From assembly GCA_039654915.1 (NCBI GenBank), contig CM077598.1:67546041-67610040 (forward strand): DNA of 64,000 nucleotides. Direction: 5' to 3'. Shown one piece after another: positions 47,172 through 58,241 of this stretch. Source of the stretch: Aquilaria yunnanensis. Its lineage: Eukaryota > Streptophyta > Magnoliopsida > Malvales > Thymelaeaceae. Under the pieces are notes generated by a model. That model made no database searches and had not been told where the DNA came from. It worked only from the letters and a program-made list of their open reading frames with translations. How positions within the stretch are numbered: the first letter of the stretch is position 1; the number at the start of each line of letters is the position of its first letter. The position numbers were made by a program, and so were the translations under genes.

Positions 47172-50100
47172 ATGGCACAAAACACATCGACACTTTCGTT
47201 GCGATCGATCCTTGAGAAGGAAAAACTTAATGGGACCAACTTTCTCAAATGGTACCGAAACTTGAGGATAGTCCTCAAACAAGAGAGAAAGGCATATGTC
47301 CTAGAGCAGCCCATTCCGAATGAGCCTGCTGCCACTGCTCCAAGAGCTGAAAGGGATGCTCACAAGAGGCATTCTGATGATGCTTTGGATGTTGCATGCC
47401 TCATGCTTATTACCATGGAATCTGAGCTTCAGAAGCAACATGAGAACATGGGGGCATTCGATATGATCGAACATCTCAAAATGCTTTTCCAAGAGCAAGC
47501 TAGGCATGAGAGGTTTGAGACCTCTAAGGCATTGTTTCAGTGCAAGATGTCTGAGGGAAGTCCCGTGGGTCCTCATGTGCTCAAGATGATTGGGTACATT
47601 GAGAATCTTGAGAATTTGGGATTTGCTCTTCAGAAAGAGTTGGCTATCGATGTAGTCTTGCAATCGTTGCCTGAAAGCTACAGTCAGTTCGTCATGAACT
47701 ATAACATGAACGACCTAGACAAGTCCCTTCCTGAATTGCTCAACATGTTGAGAACTGCTAAGCAAAACCTTAAGAAGGCTAAGCCCATTTTGATGGTTCA
47801 AAAGGGCAAGGGAGAAGGAAAAGCCAACAAGAAGAAGGATAAAGCTAATGGAAAGTCCAATGCTAGTTCTTCTTCAGCTGCACTGAAACCAAAGGGTGGT
47901 GTGGCAAAGGAAGGGGAGTGCTTCCATTGTAAGCAACCTGGACACTGGAAGCGCAACTACAAGCTCTATCTTGAAGAACTTGCTAAGGAAAAGGGAAGTA
48001 AGACTTCCACTTCAGGTATTTTTGTTATAGAGGCTAACTTTTCTACTTCCTCATCTTGGGTATTGGATACTGGATGTGGATCTCACATTTGTGCAAATGT
48101 GCAGGATCTAAGTAGAAGTAGAAGATTGGCCCGAGGTGAAGTGGACCTACGTGTTGGAAATGGAGCAAGGGTTGCTGCCTTAGCCGTAGGGACTTATGTT
48201 CTCACTTTACCTAGTGGATTAGTTTTAGAATTAGACAACTGCTACTTTGTGCCTACTATTAGTAGAAATTTGATTTCTGTTTCTTGTTTGGACAAGAAAG
48301 GTTTTTCATTTATAATAAAGGACAAATGTTGTTCTATTTATTTGAATGAAATCTTTTATGGTTGTGCTCAACTTAGCAATGGGTTGTATGTTCTAGAACT
48401 TGAAGATCCAATCTATAATGTGAATACCAAGAAGGTCAGATTAAATGATTCAAACTTCACCTATCTCTGGCACTGTCGCTTGGGCCATATAAATGAGACC
48501 CGCATATCCAAGCTCCATAAGGATGGACTCTTGGACTCATTTGATTTTGAATCATATGAGACATGTGAGTCATGTTTGTTGGGCAAGATGACCAAAGCCC
48601 CATTCACAGGGCAAAGTGAAAGGGCTAATGACTTACTAGGACTCATACATAGTGATGTATGTGGCCCTATGTCTACACAAGCTAGAGGAGGTTCCCAATA
48701 CTTCATTACTTTCACTGATGACTTCAGCAGATATGGCTATGTGTATCTTATGAGACACAAGTCAGAATCCTTTGAAAAGTTCAAAGAATTCAAGAATGAA
48801 GTAGAGAATCAACTCGGGAAGAGTATCAAAGTGCTTCGATCAGATCGAGGTGGAGAGTACTTGGATCGAGAATTCCTTGACTATCTGAAGGAGTGTGGTA
48901 TAGTATCACAACTCACTCCACCAGGTACACCTCAATGGAATGGTGTTTCTGAAAGGAGAAATCAAACTCTGTTAGACATGGTTCGCTCCATGATGAGTCA
49001 AGCTGACCTTCCAAACTCCTTTCGGGGACATGCTCTAGAGACAGCCGCTTTTACACTAAACCGAGTTCCATCTAAATCGGTTCAAAAGACACCATATGAG
49101 ATATGGAGTGGGAGGCGTCCTAATTTGTCTTTTATGAAGATTTGGGGCTATGACGCTTATGTAAAACGTCAATCCTCTCACAAACTAGGGCCCAAATCTC
49201 AAAAATGTCTTTTTGTTGGGTATCCCAAAGAAACAAAGGGTTACTATTTCTACAATCCCTCTGAGCAAAAAGTGTTTGTTGCTCGAACTGGTGTCTTTTT
49301 GGAGAAAGAGTTTATCTCTAAAGGAACTAGTGGGAGGAAAGTAGAACTTGAAGAAATTCAAGAACAACAAGAAGACATCGAACCTGAAATGGAACCTGAA
49401 CAGACACCACAAGATGTTGTGGTTCAAGAGTCTGTTCCTATAGCACAAAGCCCACGTAGGACTGGTAGGATTCGGCGTGAGCCCGAGAGATATGGATTTC
49501 TCGTGACTCACACCGGTGATGTGATGCTCATGGATCAAGATGAGCCCACAACCTACCAACAAGCTATGTCAGGGCCTGACTCTGAGAAGTGGCTAATGGC
49601 CATGAAATCCGAGATGGAATCCATGTATGAAAACCAAGTATGGACTTTGGTTGACCCACCTGAAGGGGTAAAACCTATAGGGTGCAAATGGGTTTTCAAG
49701 AAGAAAACTGACATGGATGGTAATGTGATTACCTTTAAGGGACGATTGGTCGCAAAAGGTTTCAAGCAAATTCATGGTATTGACTATGATGAAACTTTTT
49801 CACCAGTTGCTATGCTTAAATCCATCCGAATTTTGTTTGCTATTGCTGCACACTATGATTATGAGATATGGAAAATGGATGTCAAAACTGCATTCCTAAA
49901 TGGAAAGCTACTTGAGGATGTGTACATGACACAACCTGAGGGTTTTGTCACTCCTGGGAATGCCAATAAAGTGTGCAAATTACAAAGGTCCATTTATGGA
50001 CTGAAGCAAGCTTCTCGAAGTTGGAATCTTCGTTTTGATGATGCAATCAAAGAGTTTGGTTTTATCAAAAATGAAGATGAACCTTGTGTCTACAAGAAGG

Positions 50101-51143
50101 TTAGTGGGAGCGCTATTGTCTTCTTGGTGTTGTATGTAGATGACATACTACTCATCGGGAATGACATTCCTGAGCTACAGTCTATGAAGACTTGGCTAGG
50201 GAAATGTTTCTCTATGAAGGACTTGGGTGAAGCAGCCTATGTGTTAGGCATCAGGATCTATAGAGATAGATCTAGAAAGCTTCTTGGCCTAAGTCAAAGT
50301 ACATATATTGACAAGGTGCTAAAGAGGTTTAGCATGCAAGATTCCAAGAAAGGATTCTTGCCCATGTCACATGGCATCACTCTTTCTAGATCTCAGTGTC
50401 CGAGTACAACCGAGGAGAGAGAGCGCATGAGTAAGATTCCATATGCCTCAGCAATTGGATCTATCATGTATTCCATGATATGTACTCGTCCCGATGTCTC
50501 ATATGCTTTGAGCATGACGAGTAGGTACCAATCGAACCCCGGTGAAAGTCACTGGACAGCTGTTAAGAACATCCTTAAGTACTTACGAAGGACTAAGGAT
50601 GCATTCTTGGTCTTTGGAGGTGAAGATCAGCTCGTTGTAAGGGGTTACACCGATGCAAGCTTCCAATCCGATAAGGATGATTTTAGATCGCAATCTGGTT
50701 ATGTGTTTTGTATTGGTGGTGGTGCTGTCAGCTGGAAGAGTTCAAAGCAAGAGACAGTAGCTGACTCTACAACAGAATCTGAGTACATTGCCGTCTCTGA
50801 TGCTGCGAAGGAGGCAGTTTGGATCAAGAAGTTCATCATTGAACTTGGAGTGGTTCCAAGCATTGTTGACCCGATAGAGCTCTATTGTGACAACAATGGA
50901 GCAATCGCATAGGCTAAGGAACCTCGATCTCACCAGCGATCCAAACACATACTCCGACGCTATCATCTCATCAGGGAGATCATCGAGAGGGGTGATGTAA
51001 GGATATGCAGGACTTCGACAGACAGCAACATTGCTGATCCACTGACAAAGCCCCTTACGCAGCAGAAGCATGATAGCCATTCTAGATCCATCGGTATTAG
51101 ATACATGGATGATTGGCTTTTAGTGCAAGTGGGAGATTGTTAG
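47172..51143 (+). pseudogene. Copia C gag-pol polyprotein, one premature stop
   Basis: ATG at 47172 gives 1246 residues to TAG at 50910-50912; the same frame then continues 76 codons to the stop TAG at 51141-51143, just inside the 3' LTR. Order: gag (SILEKEKLNGTNF; residues 1 to about 240), zinc knuckle at about 250-263 (CFHC..GHWKRNY, where the final Cys is Tyr), protease DTGCGSHIC at about 299, integrase zinc motif WHCRLGH..CESC from about 433, catalytic residues in HSDVCGP (about 493), RSDRGGEY (about 556) and NGVSERRN (about 590), RT with GCKWVFKKK and YVDD (about 988), RNase H with ADSTTESEYIA. The premature stop falls in AIA-stop-AKEPRS, where Gln is usual, so CAG changed to TAG. The last quarter of RNase H is lost, otherwise all motifs are intact. 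Confidence 0.95.
51127..51137 (+). other. Copia C polypurine tract
   Basis: AAGTGGGAGAT directly before the 3' LTR. Confidence 0.8.
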
Positions 51144-52549
51144 TGTTGTGCCCAAAAAGCCAATCATGAGATGATTGTATTTTTGCAAATTGAGTCATGA
51201 TATTTTATTGAGGCATTGATCCAGCAATTTTGTTTGTTGTTTTGTTTCTGCGTAACGTAATAAACATAATTGTAACCCTAGAATAATGATATTCTTAAAC
51301 ATCCCTAGTATAGTATTATTGTGGAGCGGGTTGCAATAATACATAATGACTAGCATATGTGGAGACTAATATGAGATATGTAGTCTACATATGGGTACAA
51401 GTTGGAGAACTTGTGTACTGGACCGACCCACCATGAGAACACTTCATGGATCGTTATATGAGTGTCATAAGTGATTCTCATAGTGATCATGGTATATGTA
51501 GTCCTTCGACCTAAGATCATCAAGGTTCCCTACATGTGAGTCACATACTTTGATACTTTCCTTTGTTGCTCCTAACTGAGTGAACTTGAAGGAGGTCATT
51601 GGGTATGTCACATATCATGCGGAGGGATTTGTATGATCAAGATGGGATTTGTCCCTCCTATGTAACGGGAGTGATATCTTTGGGCCCCTTGATAGAGTGA
51701 GACTTAGAAAATGCATGGCCATGCTCCGATGAGTTGATATATGATATCAATGTCGTCAGTTTAAGTTAGTCTACTCGGTAATCAAGAAACCAAAGATTGG
51801 GCTATACGAGAGTGACACATTCCATGTCTCGTGCTTAGTCTTGATATCTTGGACAAAGGGACAATGGCATATATCGGTGATGATCATAAAGGTTTAGTCG
51901 ATTCACCGACAATCTTGTCACTTGGGTAGCAATGATGTGTTGCTAGACACCGCTCATTGCTCATGATCATAAATGTGATTTATGATCATTGCCAACATGG
52001 CAAGAGCCTATTGGGTCGCACACATAGAGCTATTTGGATCATTAGAGTGCATGGGCTAATTATTTGGGTTATGGTTTCACTTTAATTTCGTATTAATAAT
52101 GGGCCAAGGAGTTGAGCCATTATTAAGCCCAAAATTAAATCCTAATTGGATTAGGGCTTTGAAACCCATTAGGCCTGGAAGTTGAGTCTCACTATAAATA
52201 CAACTTTTAAGTGAGAAATTCGTCTCCTTGCCCTAGCCTCCCAAAAGGACAGCCACACTCTTCTCTTGCAATTCCTTGGAGGACGCAAGCTAGCACTGCG
52301 AGCGCAAGAGAAACGCATCTGCCGGGACGTGGTGGAAGCGTGGTGATCCCGAGAGGCTCGTGTGGATACCATAGAGAGCCTGAACACGTCAACTGTTCAG
52401 GTTTTGTGATTCGACTCTACAGTTGAGTGAGAGATCTCAACCGAAAATTAGGTATGAAATTTTCGAACACCCGGTTTACCCCGTTTCACTTGGATCCTGG
52501 AGGGTTTCGGTTAAATTCCGCTGCGCTGTTTGGCTCCCGAAACCCAACA
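51138..52549 (+). repeat. Copia C 3' LTR (1412 bp)
   Basis: Same ends as the 5' LTR; lacks four bases relative to it near 52222. Confidence 0.95.
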
Positions 52550-52554
52550 CTGGG

Positions 52555-53408
52555 GCCTCATCATTGTGAGTCATGATGACTGTTGAGGAGACTTCTAGGA
52601 GGAAGAACGCCTGGAAGGTGGATCGCCCCAATGAGAGTACCTGAAAAGCTGGTAAACAGGGTTAGGAGGCCCCCGGAGTGTTTTTCCGGGGGGGAGCCTC
52701 CGACGCCCAAGTCAGTGGTGGCCGAAAAAAGGAGAAAGTCACTAGCTCAAAGAGAAAGGCAGAAAAGTCTCGCCTGGTATTTTCTCAGAGTGTGGGAGCT
52801 GTATCTCCGGCCAACCAACCTCCTGTCAAGTATTTATTTCCTGTATATATAGGAAAACCTAGCCCGTTCAGATCATGACATGTGTGCGGTCGGATGTTCC
52901 TGAACTTCTGGGCGTAGGGGACAGATAGTTGGTAACCAGATGGCCTCGAGCCTTGTGCTGAGACGGGCCATGATGTGATTCTGATGGCGTCTGCGCGTCA
53001 GGCCGGCTTTTTACGTCTGTGGTGGGACGTGTCAGAGGCTTCCTTAAATGCTTCCATAAATGCTCCTGCCGTACTCCCGAGGTCCCTGGGCGAGGTCGTC
53101 CTCTAGTTCGGACAGAGCCTCTTTGGGAAGCATACCCTCAGTTCGGGGGTTCCCAGTTCCAGGGGGTTCCGCCTTCGGGGATATCATGTTCGGGCAGCAA
53201 TGTCTGGTGCCACTTTTCCGAAGGCGCGCTGTTCACAACCTTGGGGGGCGAATAGAGTCCTCAAGTTTTACTGGCGTGTCGAGGCTCGGAGCTCTCCGGC
53301 TATCTCCCGAGGTGCATGATTCCACCTGTTCCCAGGAAGCGCCAGTTCTTCTGGCCATTGTTGTGGCAGGGTGTTCGGCCAGATTGAGGCGATAGCCTTT
53401 GGCTATCA
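52555..53408 (-). repeat. TatB 3' LTR, main part
   Basis: Reverse complement of solo LTR D, about 97% alike by eye. The U3 edge has a 7-bp hairpin with a 3-base loop (GATAGCC 53391-53397, GGCTATC 53401-53407). Confidence 0.85.
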
Positions 53409-53425
53409 CATGCCCCCCTCTGGAA
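53409..53425 (-). other. TatB polypurine tract
   Basis: On the minus strand TTTCCAGAGGGGGGCATG stands before the LTR start TGATAGCC. Confidence 0.75.
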
Positions 53426-53952
53426 AGCCGAAGTGAAGACTTCGATTTGCATCTCTTTCCGAGGTTGTCGTTGGGAGTCTAGTTGGGAAGCATAACCTGT
53501 TCCGAGGTCGCACCTTTCGCCCGAGGGTCTGGGCTGTTCGGCCTTGGCCTATTCTTTGGTGTCTCCGAGGCAACGCCTGTACCGAAGATACACCTTTTGC
53601 CCAAAAGTCATGGGCTGTTCAGCCATAGCCTGTCTCTTGGTGTCCTCGAGGTGGCCTGCTTTTTATTTCTGCAGGTCTGATGGCCAAGCGTGTCAGACTG
53701 AGCGGCGCGTCTCCACTTTTCAGGGATGTCAAACGACGTGTCCCAATCAGGAGGTGTGTCCCGGTTTTCCAGGGACGTTTGGGGACGCATGTCCCCTATT
53801 TCTGCGCAGCGGTTGACACGCGGCTTCTTGCCATTGGAAGAGAGACGCGTCATTTACAGAGGGCGCGTCTTTTCGGGTGCAGTGGGCAGTTACGGTGACG
53901 GTTCGCCTCCAATGGGTACTTATGATCTCTTTTCGGCTACCCACCTTTGGCC

Positions 53953-53960
53953 TATAAATA
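53953..53960 (+). promoter_or_regulatory. TATA box of the accessory gene (TatB)
   Basis: TATAAATA about 545 bp inside the LTR edge and 297 bp before the accessory ATG at 54250. Confidence 0.6.
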
Positions 53961-54249
53961 GCCCATTCCATCATAAGTCCTACTTACTATTTTTCTGCTC
54001 TCTCTCTGCGTTGCCCTCTGTTCTTGCGTTTTATCTTGCTTTCTGTGGCAGAGCTTCTTTAATCAGAGCTTTTCCTACCAACTTTCACGACGGCGTCCTC
54101 AGGCAAATCTTTTGGTGGGTTTTGATTTCCAGAGTACTCTGATTCCTCTGTTTTTCTGAGTTTTTCTAGAAAACTGTTGTTTTTTTTCCAAACTTGTCTT
54201 CTGAGTTTTTTCTGGAAACTATTTTCTTTTCCATCTCAAACTCTTTTTC

Positions 54250-56599
54250 ATGTCTACGATGCCTATTCCCGAGAGCTGGAAACCTCTTCTGGCCCATCCT
54301 TGCTGTACCACCCCCGAAAAACTAGAGAGGTGGAAGAAAAAATTCTTTCTTCCCTCTTACGCTGTGACCAGGCTGCCTCGTTCTAGCCATTTTGCTTTTT
54401 CAAACCGCGATGACGAGGTTACCGTCTTCCGAGCCCAACTGAAGGCCGGACTTCGGTATCCTCCCCCGAAGGTGGTTTGCGAGTTCTGCCAATTCCATGG
54501 CATTGCTGTGAACCAGCTTCCCCCGAACGCGTACTGCTATTTTAACGCCTACCTCTGCATGTGTGGCGTGTTCGGGATAGAGCCCCACTTCATCATTTTC
54601 ATGCAGTACTACAAGCTCTACGTGGTCCCGAAGGGTGGCTTCTATTTCCTGCTGCCTCGCGGATCCGGGAGCAAAAAATTCACCTTCACCTTCGACACGA
54701 AGGATAGCTGGCAGGGGTGGCAGCCTAAGTTCTTTTTCCTGAAGGTGGATAAGAACTGGTCTGGTGTCCCGACCAGATGGGCTCAGGGAGTGCTGAACGC
54801 AGACGTCGTTGATCCGAGGATGCTGCTGACCCCACCGTTGGCTTCCGTGTTTGCGGATTTCGACGCCCGCATTTGGGCAGTCACTGACTGGGTTCCCGAG
54901 GTCTCTCCTCGTGCTCTTTACCCCTTTCCTATCAACTGGAGGTTGATGACCGAAGAAGTCCTTCGGGAGCTGAAAGTGGTTAAGGAGCACGAGACTGACC
55001 TCAATATGCCCGCTCTCGCCATCGCCGGGAAGGACTCCTGGCTGGTCAAGCTCCTTAAGGGGGAGACTTCTTTCGAATCTTTTGCCGAAAGTGAGTAATC
55101 TTCCACCCCTTTATATTTTTTCCTCGGACTTACGCTGATATTTCTTCTCTTTTTCAGAGACGGGCGATGGGGCTGCCGCTTATTACAAGGCCCTCTTTTC
55201 TGGCCAAGTGGAGAAGGGGGAGCAGACAAAGAAGGCAGCTTCCCGAAGAAGGAAGTTGACAGGGGCGGGGCCCTCGGCGAAGCGAGCTAGGAAGGCTGTC
55301 CAGCCTCCTCAGCCAGAGCTTTCGAAAGAAGAAGCTGGCGAAGAGGCTGGTCTTGTTGAAATTTCACCGGCCGCAGTCCCCGCTACTTCCGCCGAGGTGC
55401 CTCCTCCCGACCTCGAGGCCCCCAGAAACACTGTAGTGGTAGAAGTACCTACTGTCGAGGAGCGGTATCGGCAGAAGGGTAAGGGTCTTTCTACCGAGGG
55501 GCCCGAGGATCCCGAGGACACTATCTCCGAGGTTCCCCCAGGTATGCCTTCAGGCGAAGTTCAGCTCCTTTGCTTTTTGCGAATTTTTCTTCTACTCCTA
55601 ACTTCCTTCTCACTTTCAGAGGAGCCTCTTACTGCTGGCTAGAGGGCCATTCATGAGAGGAAACGGGCCCTTCGCGATGCCAAAATCCCTGAGGGGAAGA
55701 TCCCCTTGGAGCCCTTTTGGACAATCACGGAAGATATGAATTTGTTCTCCGACGATTGTCCGAAAATGACAAAGGAGATTTGGAAGGGGATGACCACTGA
55801 CGCCTCCTTCCGGGCCATTGCGGCGGCTCACCCGAGGGATAATACCCTCGCCGCAAAAGTCACCGAGCATGCTGCTCAGGTATAGTCTTTACACTCTTTT
55901 TCCTCAATTTTCTAAGTGTTTAGACTTGTACTAACCTGGACTTTTGCCTTGCGGTAGCTGCTGGAGTACGCTGGTTACCTCCGAGTTCGGGTGGCCAGAG
56001 AGGCTGCCTCCAAGGATGGGACTTCGCGGGAACTCAGTGAAGCGAAGGCTTCACTTGCGCAGCTGGTCGCCAGCAACCAGCAGCTGGCAGCGGATTGTTC
56101 TCAGCAAATCGCCGCCGTTCGGGAGGAGTTCTCGAAGAAGAGAGAAGAACTTGAAAAGGACTCCTCCCGGAAGATTGCCGACCTCGGCGACCAAGTAAAG
56201 GGGCTGCTCGCCGCCAACGGAGATCTTGTCAAGGACAAGGCTATTTCTGACAGTCTTGCGGCGAGGTTGACGGATGAGAACAATGCTCTCCGAGCCGAGG
56301 TCGAGGCTCTGAAGAAGGAGTCCGGAGAGACGCTGGGGACAAGCGAGCTGGAGGAGGAGATTGCTGAGCTGAGGGACGAGCTCAACGTCCTTGGCGTTCA
56401 AAAACATACTTCTGATCAAATGGCCAAGGTCGCCTTTCAGGACGGCTTCTGCCTTGCTCGGCACCAAGTCCTGCAGAGGTTTCCAGATTTGGACCTCTCT
56501 TTTCTGGAGGGCCTAAATATTCCTGAGGGACCTCGGTGGCAGTGGTCCAAGGTCGAGCATCTGAAGCTTCCTGGTCTTCGTCCGCCCGGCTCTCCCTAG
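54250..56599 (+). pseudogene. TatB accessory antisense gene, four exons, one stop
   Basis: Best-preserved copy. Exons by GT..AG: 54250-55090, 55158-55541, 55620-55879, 55958-56599; phases agree and give about 708 codons. Exon 1 (MSTMPIPESWKPLL start, RAQLKAGLRYPPPK, FCQFHGIAVNQLPPN, GIEPHFIIF) resembles PF04195, the putative gypsy-type transposon domain of unknown role. Exon 2 has AAYYKALFSGQVEKGEQ and a basic Arg/Lys stretch, possibly nuclear-targeting. Exon 3 has EPFW and EDMNLFSDD. Exon 4 is a long coiled coil and ends FQDGFCLARHQ, IPEGPRWQWSK. One in-frame TAG at 55640-55642 in exon 3; the rest is open. It is convergent with pol, separated by repeats. No enzymatic motif seen; a structural or nucleic-acid-binding role is only a guess. 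Confidence 0.85.
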
Positions 56600-56729
56600 T
56601 TTGTTTTAGGGCTCCTCTTATTTTTCTCCTTTGTGCTCCTTCTTTGGGCACTTCTTTTGTAAGGCAGCGTTTGCTCTAAATGAACAATCTTTTGGCTAAG
56701 TTCTTTCTTGCAAGTTTCTTCATTTCCAC

Positions 56730-58110
56730 TGTCCCGAACACGTTTGCTCAAGAGACTTTCAGAAAACCTGCAACCAAAGAAACTTTTTACCTTCCTTTGT
56801 CCCGAGTGTGCTCGCTCAAGAGACTTTCTGGAAAGTTTGTAAAAATTTGGCTAAGTCTTTTGCAGGCTTTTTGTTCCCTTTTATCCCGAACATGTTCGCT
56901 CAAGGGACTTCGGAAAACCTTCAGCCAAATTTTTCTGTCTTCCTATTGTCCCGAGCATATTTACTCAAGGGACTTAGGAAAATTTTCACGAGATTGCTCA
57001 TTTCCCTTTTTCCCGAGCACGTTCGCTCAAGGGTGTTCGGAAATTACCTCTGCTTTTGTTTTGGCGTGTACTTTTGCAAGTGATAGCCAAAGGCTGTCGC
57101 CTCAATCTGGCCGAATACCCTGCCACAACAACGGCCAGAAGAACTGGCGCTTCCCGGGAATAGGTGGAATCATGCACCTCGGGAGATAGCCTGAGAGCTC
57201 CGAGCCTCGGCACGCCAGTAAAACTTGAGGACTCCATTCGCCCCCCAAGGTTGTGAACAACGCGCCTTCGGAAAAGTGGCACCAGACATTGCTGCCCGAA
57301 TATGATATCCCCGAAGGCGGAACCCCCAGGAACTGGGAACCCCCGAACTGAGGGTAGGCTTCCTGAAGTGGCTCTGTCCGAACTAGAGGATGACCTCGCC
57401 CAGGGACCTCGGGAGTACGGCAGGCGCATTTATGGAAGCATTTAAGGAAGCCTCTGACACGTCCCACCACAGACGTAAAAAGTCGCCCTGACGCGCAGAC
57501 GCCATCAGAATCATATCATGGCCCGTCTCAGCACAAGGCTCGAGGCCATCTAGTTACCAACTATCTGTCCCCTACGCCCAGACGTTCAGGAGCATCCGAC
57601 CGCACACGTGTCATGATCTGAACGGGCTAGGTATTCCTATATATACAGGAAATAAATACTTGACAGGAGGTTGGCAGGCCGGATATACAGCTCCCACACT
57701 CTGAGAAAATACCAGGCGAGACTTTTCTGCCTTTCTCTTTGAGCTAGTGACTTTCTCCTTCTTCCGGCCACCACTGACTTGGGCGTCGGAGGCTCCCCCC
57801 CCGGAAAAACACTCCGGGGTCCTCCTAACCCTGTTTACCAGCTTTTTAGGTACTCTCCTTGGGGCGATCCACCTTCCAGGCGTTCTTCCTCCTAGAAGTC
57901 TCCTCAACAGTCATCATGACTCACAACGATGAGGCCTTGGGCCATCAGCAAGATTCTTGTTTTCCCTTTTTCCCGAGCATGTTCGCTCAAGGGTGTTCGG
58001 AAAATTTTCTCTGCATTGATTATGCCGAGTACCTTTGCAAGATTCTTGTTTCCCATTTTTCCCGAGCATAGTGGCTCAAGGGACTTCGGGAAGTCACATC
58101 TGCTTTCTTC
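56730..58110. repeat. Tandem repeats between TatB pol and accessory gene
   Basis: About seven imperfect units of 60-90 bp, each with a core like CCCGAGCA(C/T)GTTCGCTCAAG followed by GG(A/T)-TTCGGAAA. Units start near 56732, 56802, 56884, 56950, 57011, then 57972 and 58059 beyond solo LTR D, which interrupts the array. Confidence 0.8.
57081..57947 (+). repeat. D: Tat-type solo LTR with target duplication GCAAG
   Basis: TGATAGCC to GGCCATCA, 867 bp, flanked by GCAAG at 57076-57080 and 57948-57952. Same subfamily as the TatB LTR but inserted in the opposite orientation inside TatB's repeat array. Loss of its interior left the single LTR. Confidence 0.92.
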
Positions 58111-58241
58111 CTGGCGAGCACCTTCGCGGAATTCTGTCTTGGACAATTTGGTATACTTAAAAATTTTTCTTAAGACCATTCTTCTCCAGACCATTCTGTA
58201 CTTAGAATATTTCTTGTACAATATATCTCCTCCGCTCAACC

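Larger units (their letters stand above)
44229..52549 (+). mobile_element. Copia C: complete Ty1/copia retrotransposon, TSD CTGGG
   Basis: Both LTRs, primer site, purine tract, one long polyprotein gene, and a perfect 5-bp target duplication (44224-44228 and 52550-52554). By eye the LTRs differ at about ten positions plus one 4-bp gap in 1.41 kb, so the insertion is young (roughly 0.3 million years at common plant rates, inference). Inserted into the TatB 3' LTR. Size and LTR length would suit the Angela/Tork group, but the lineage was not tested. Confidence 0.95.

Noticed and set aside
54400..54990. 196-codon minus-strand open frame
   Set aside because: Shadow of accessory exon 1 in TatB; no domain and not conserved in TatE.
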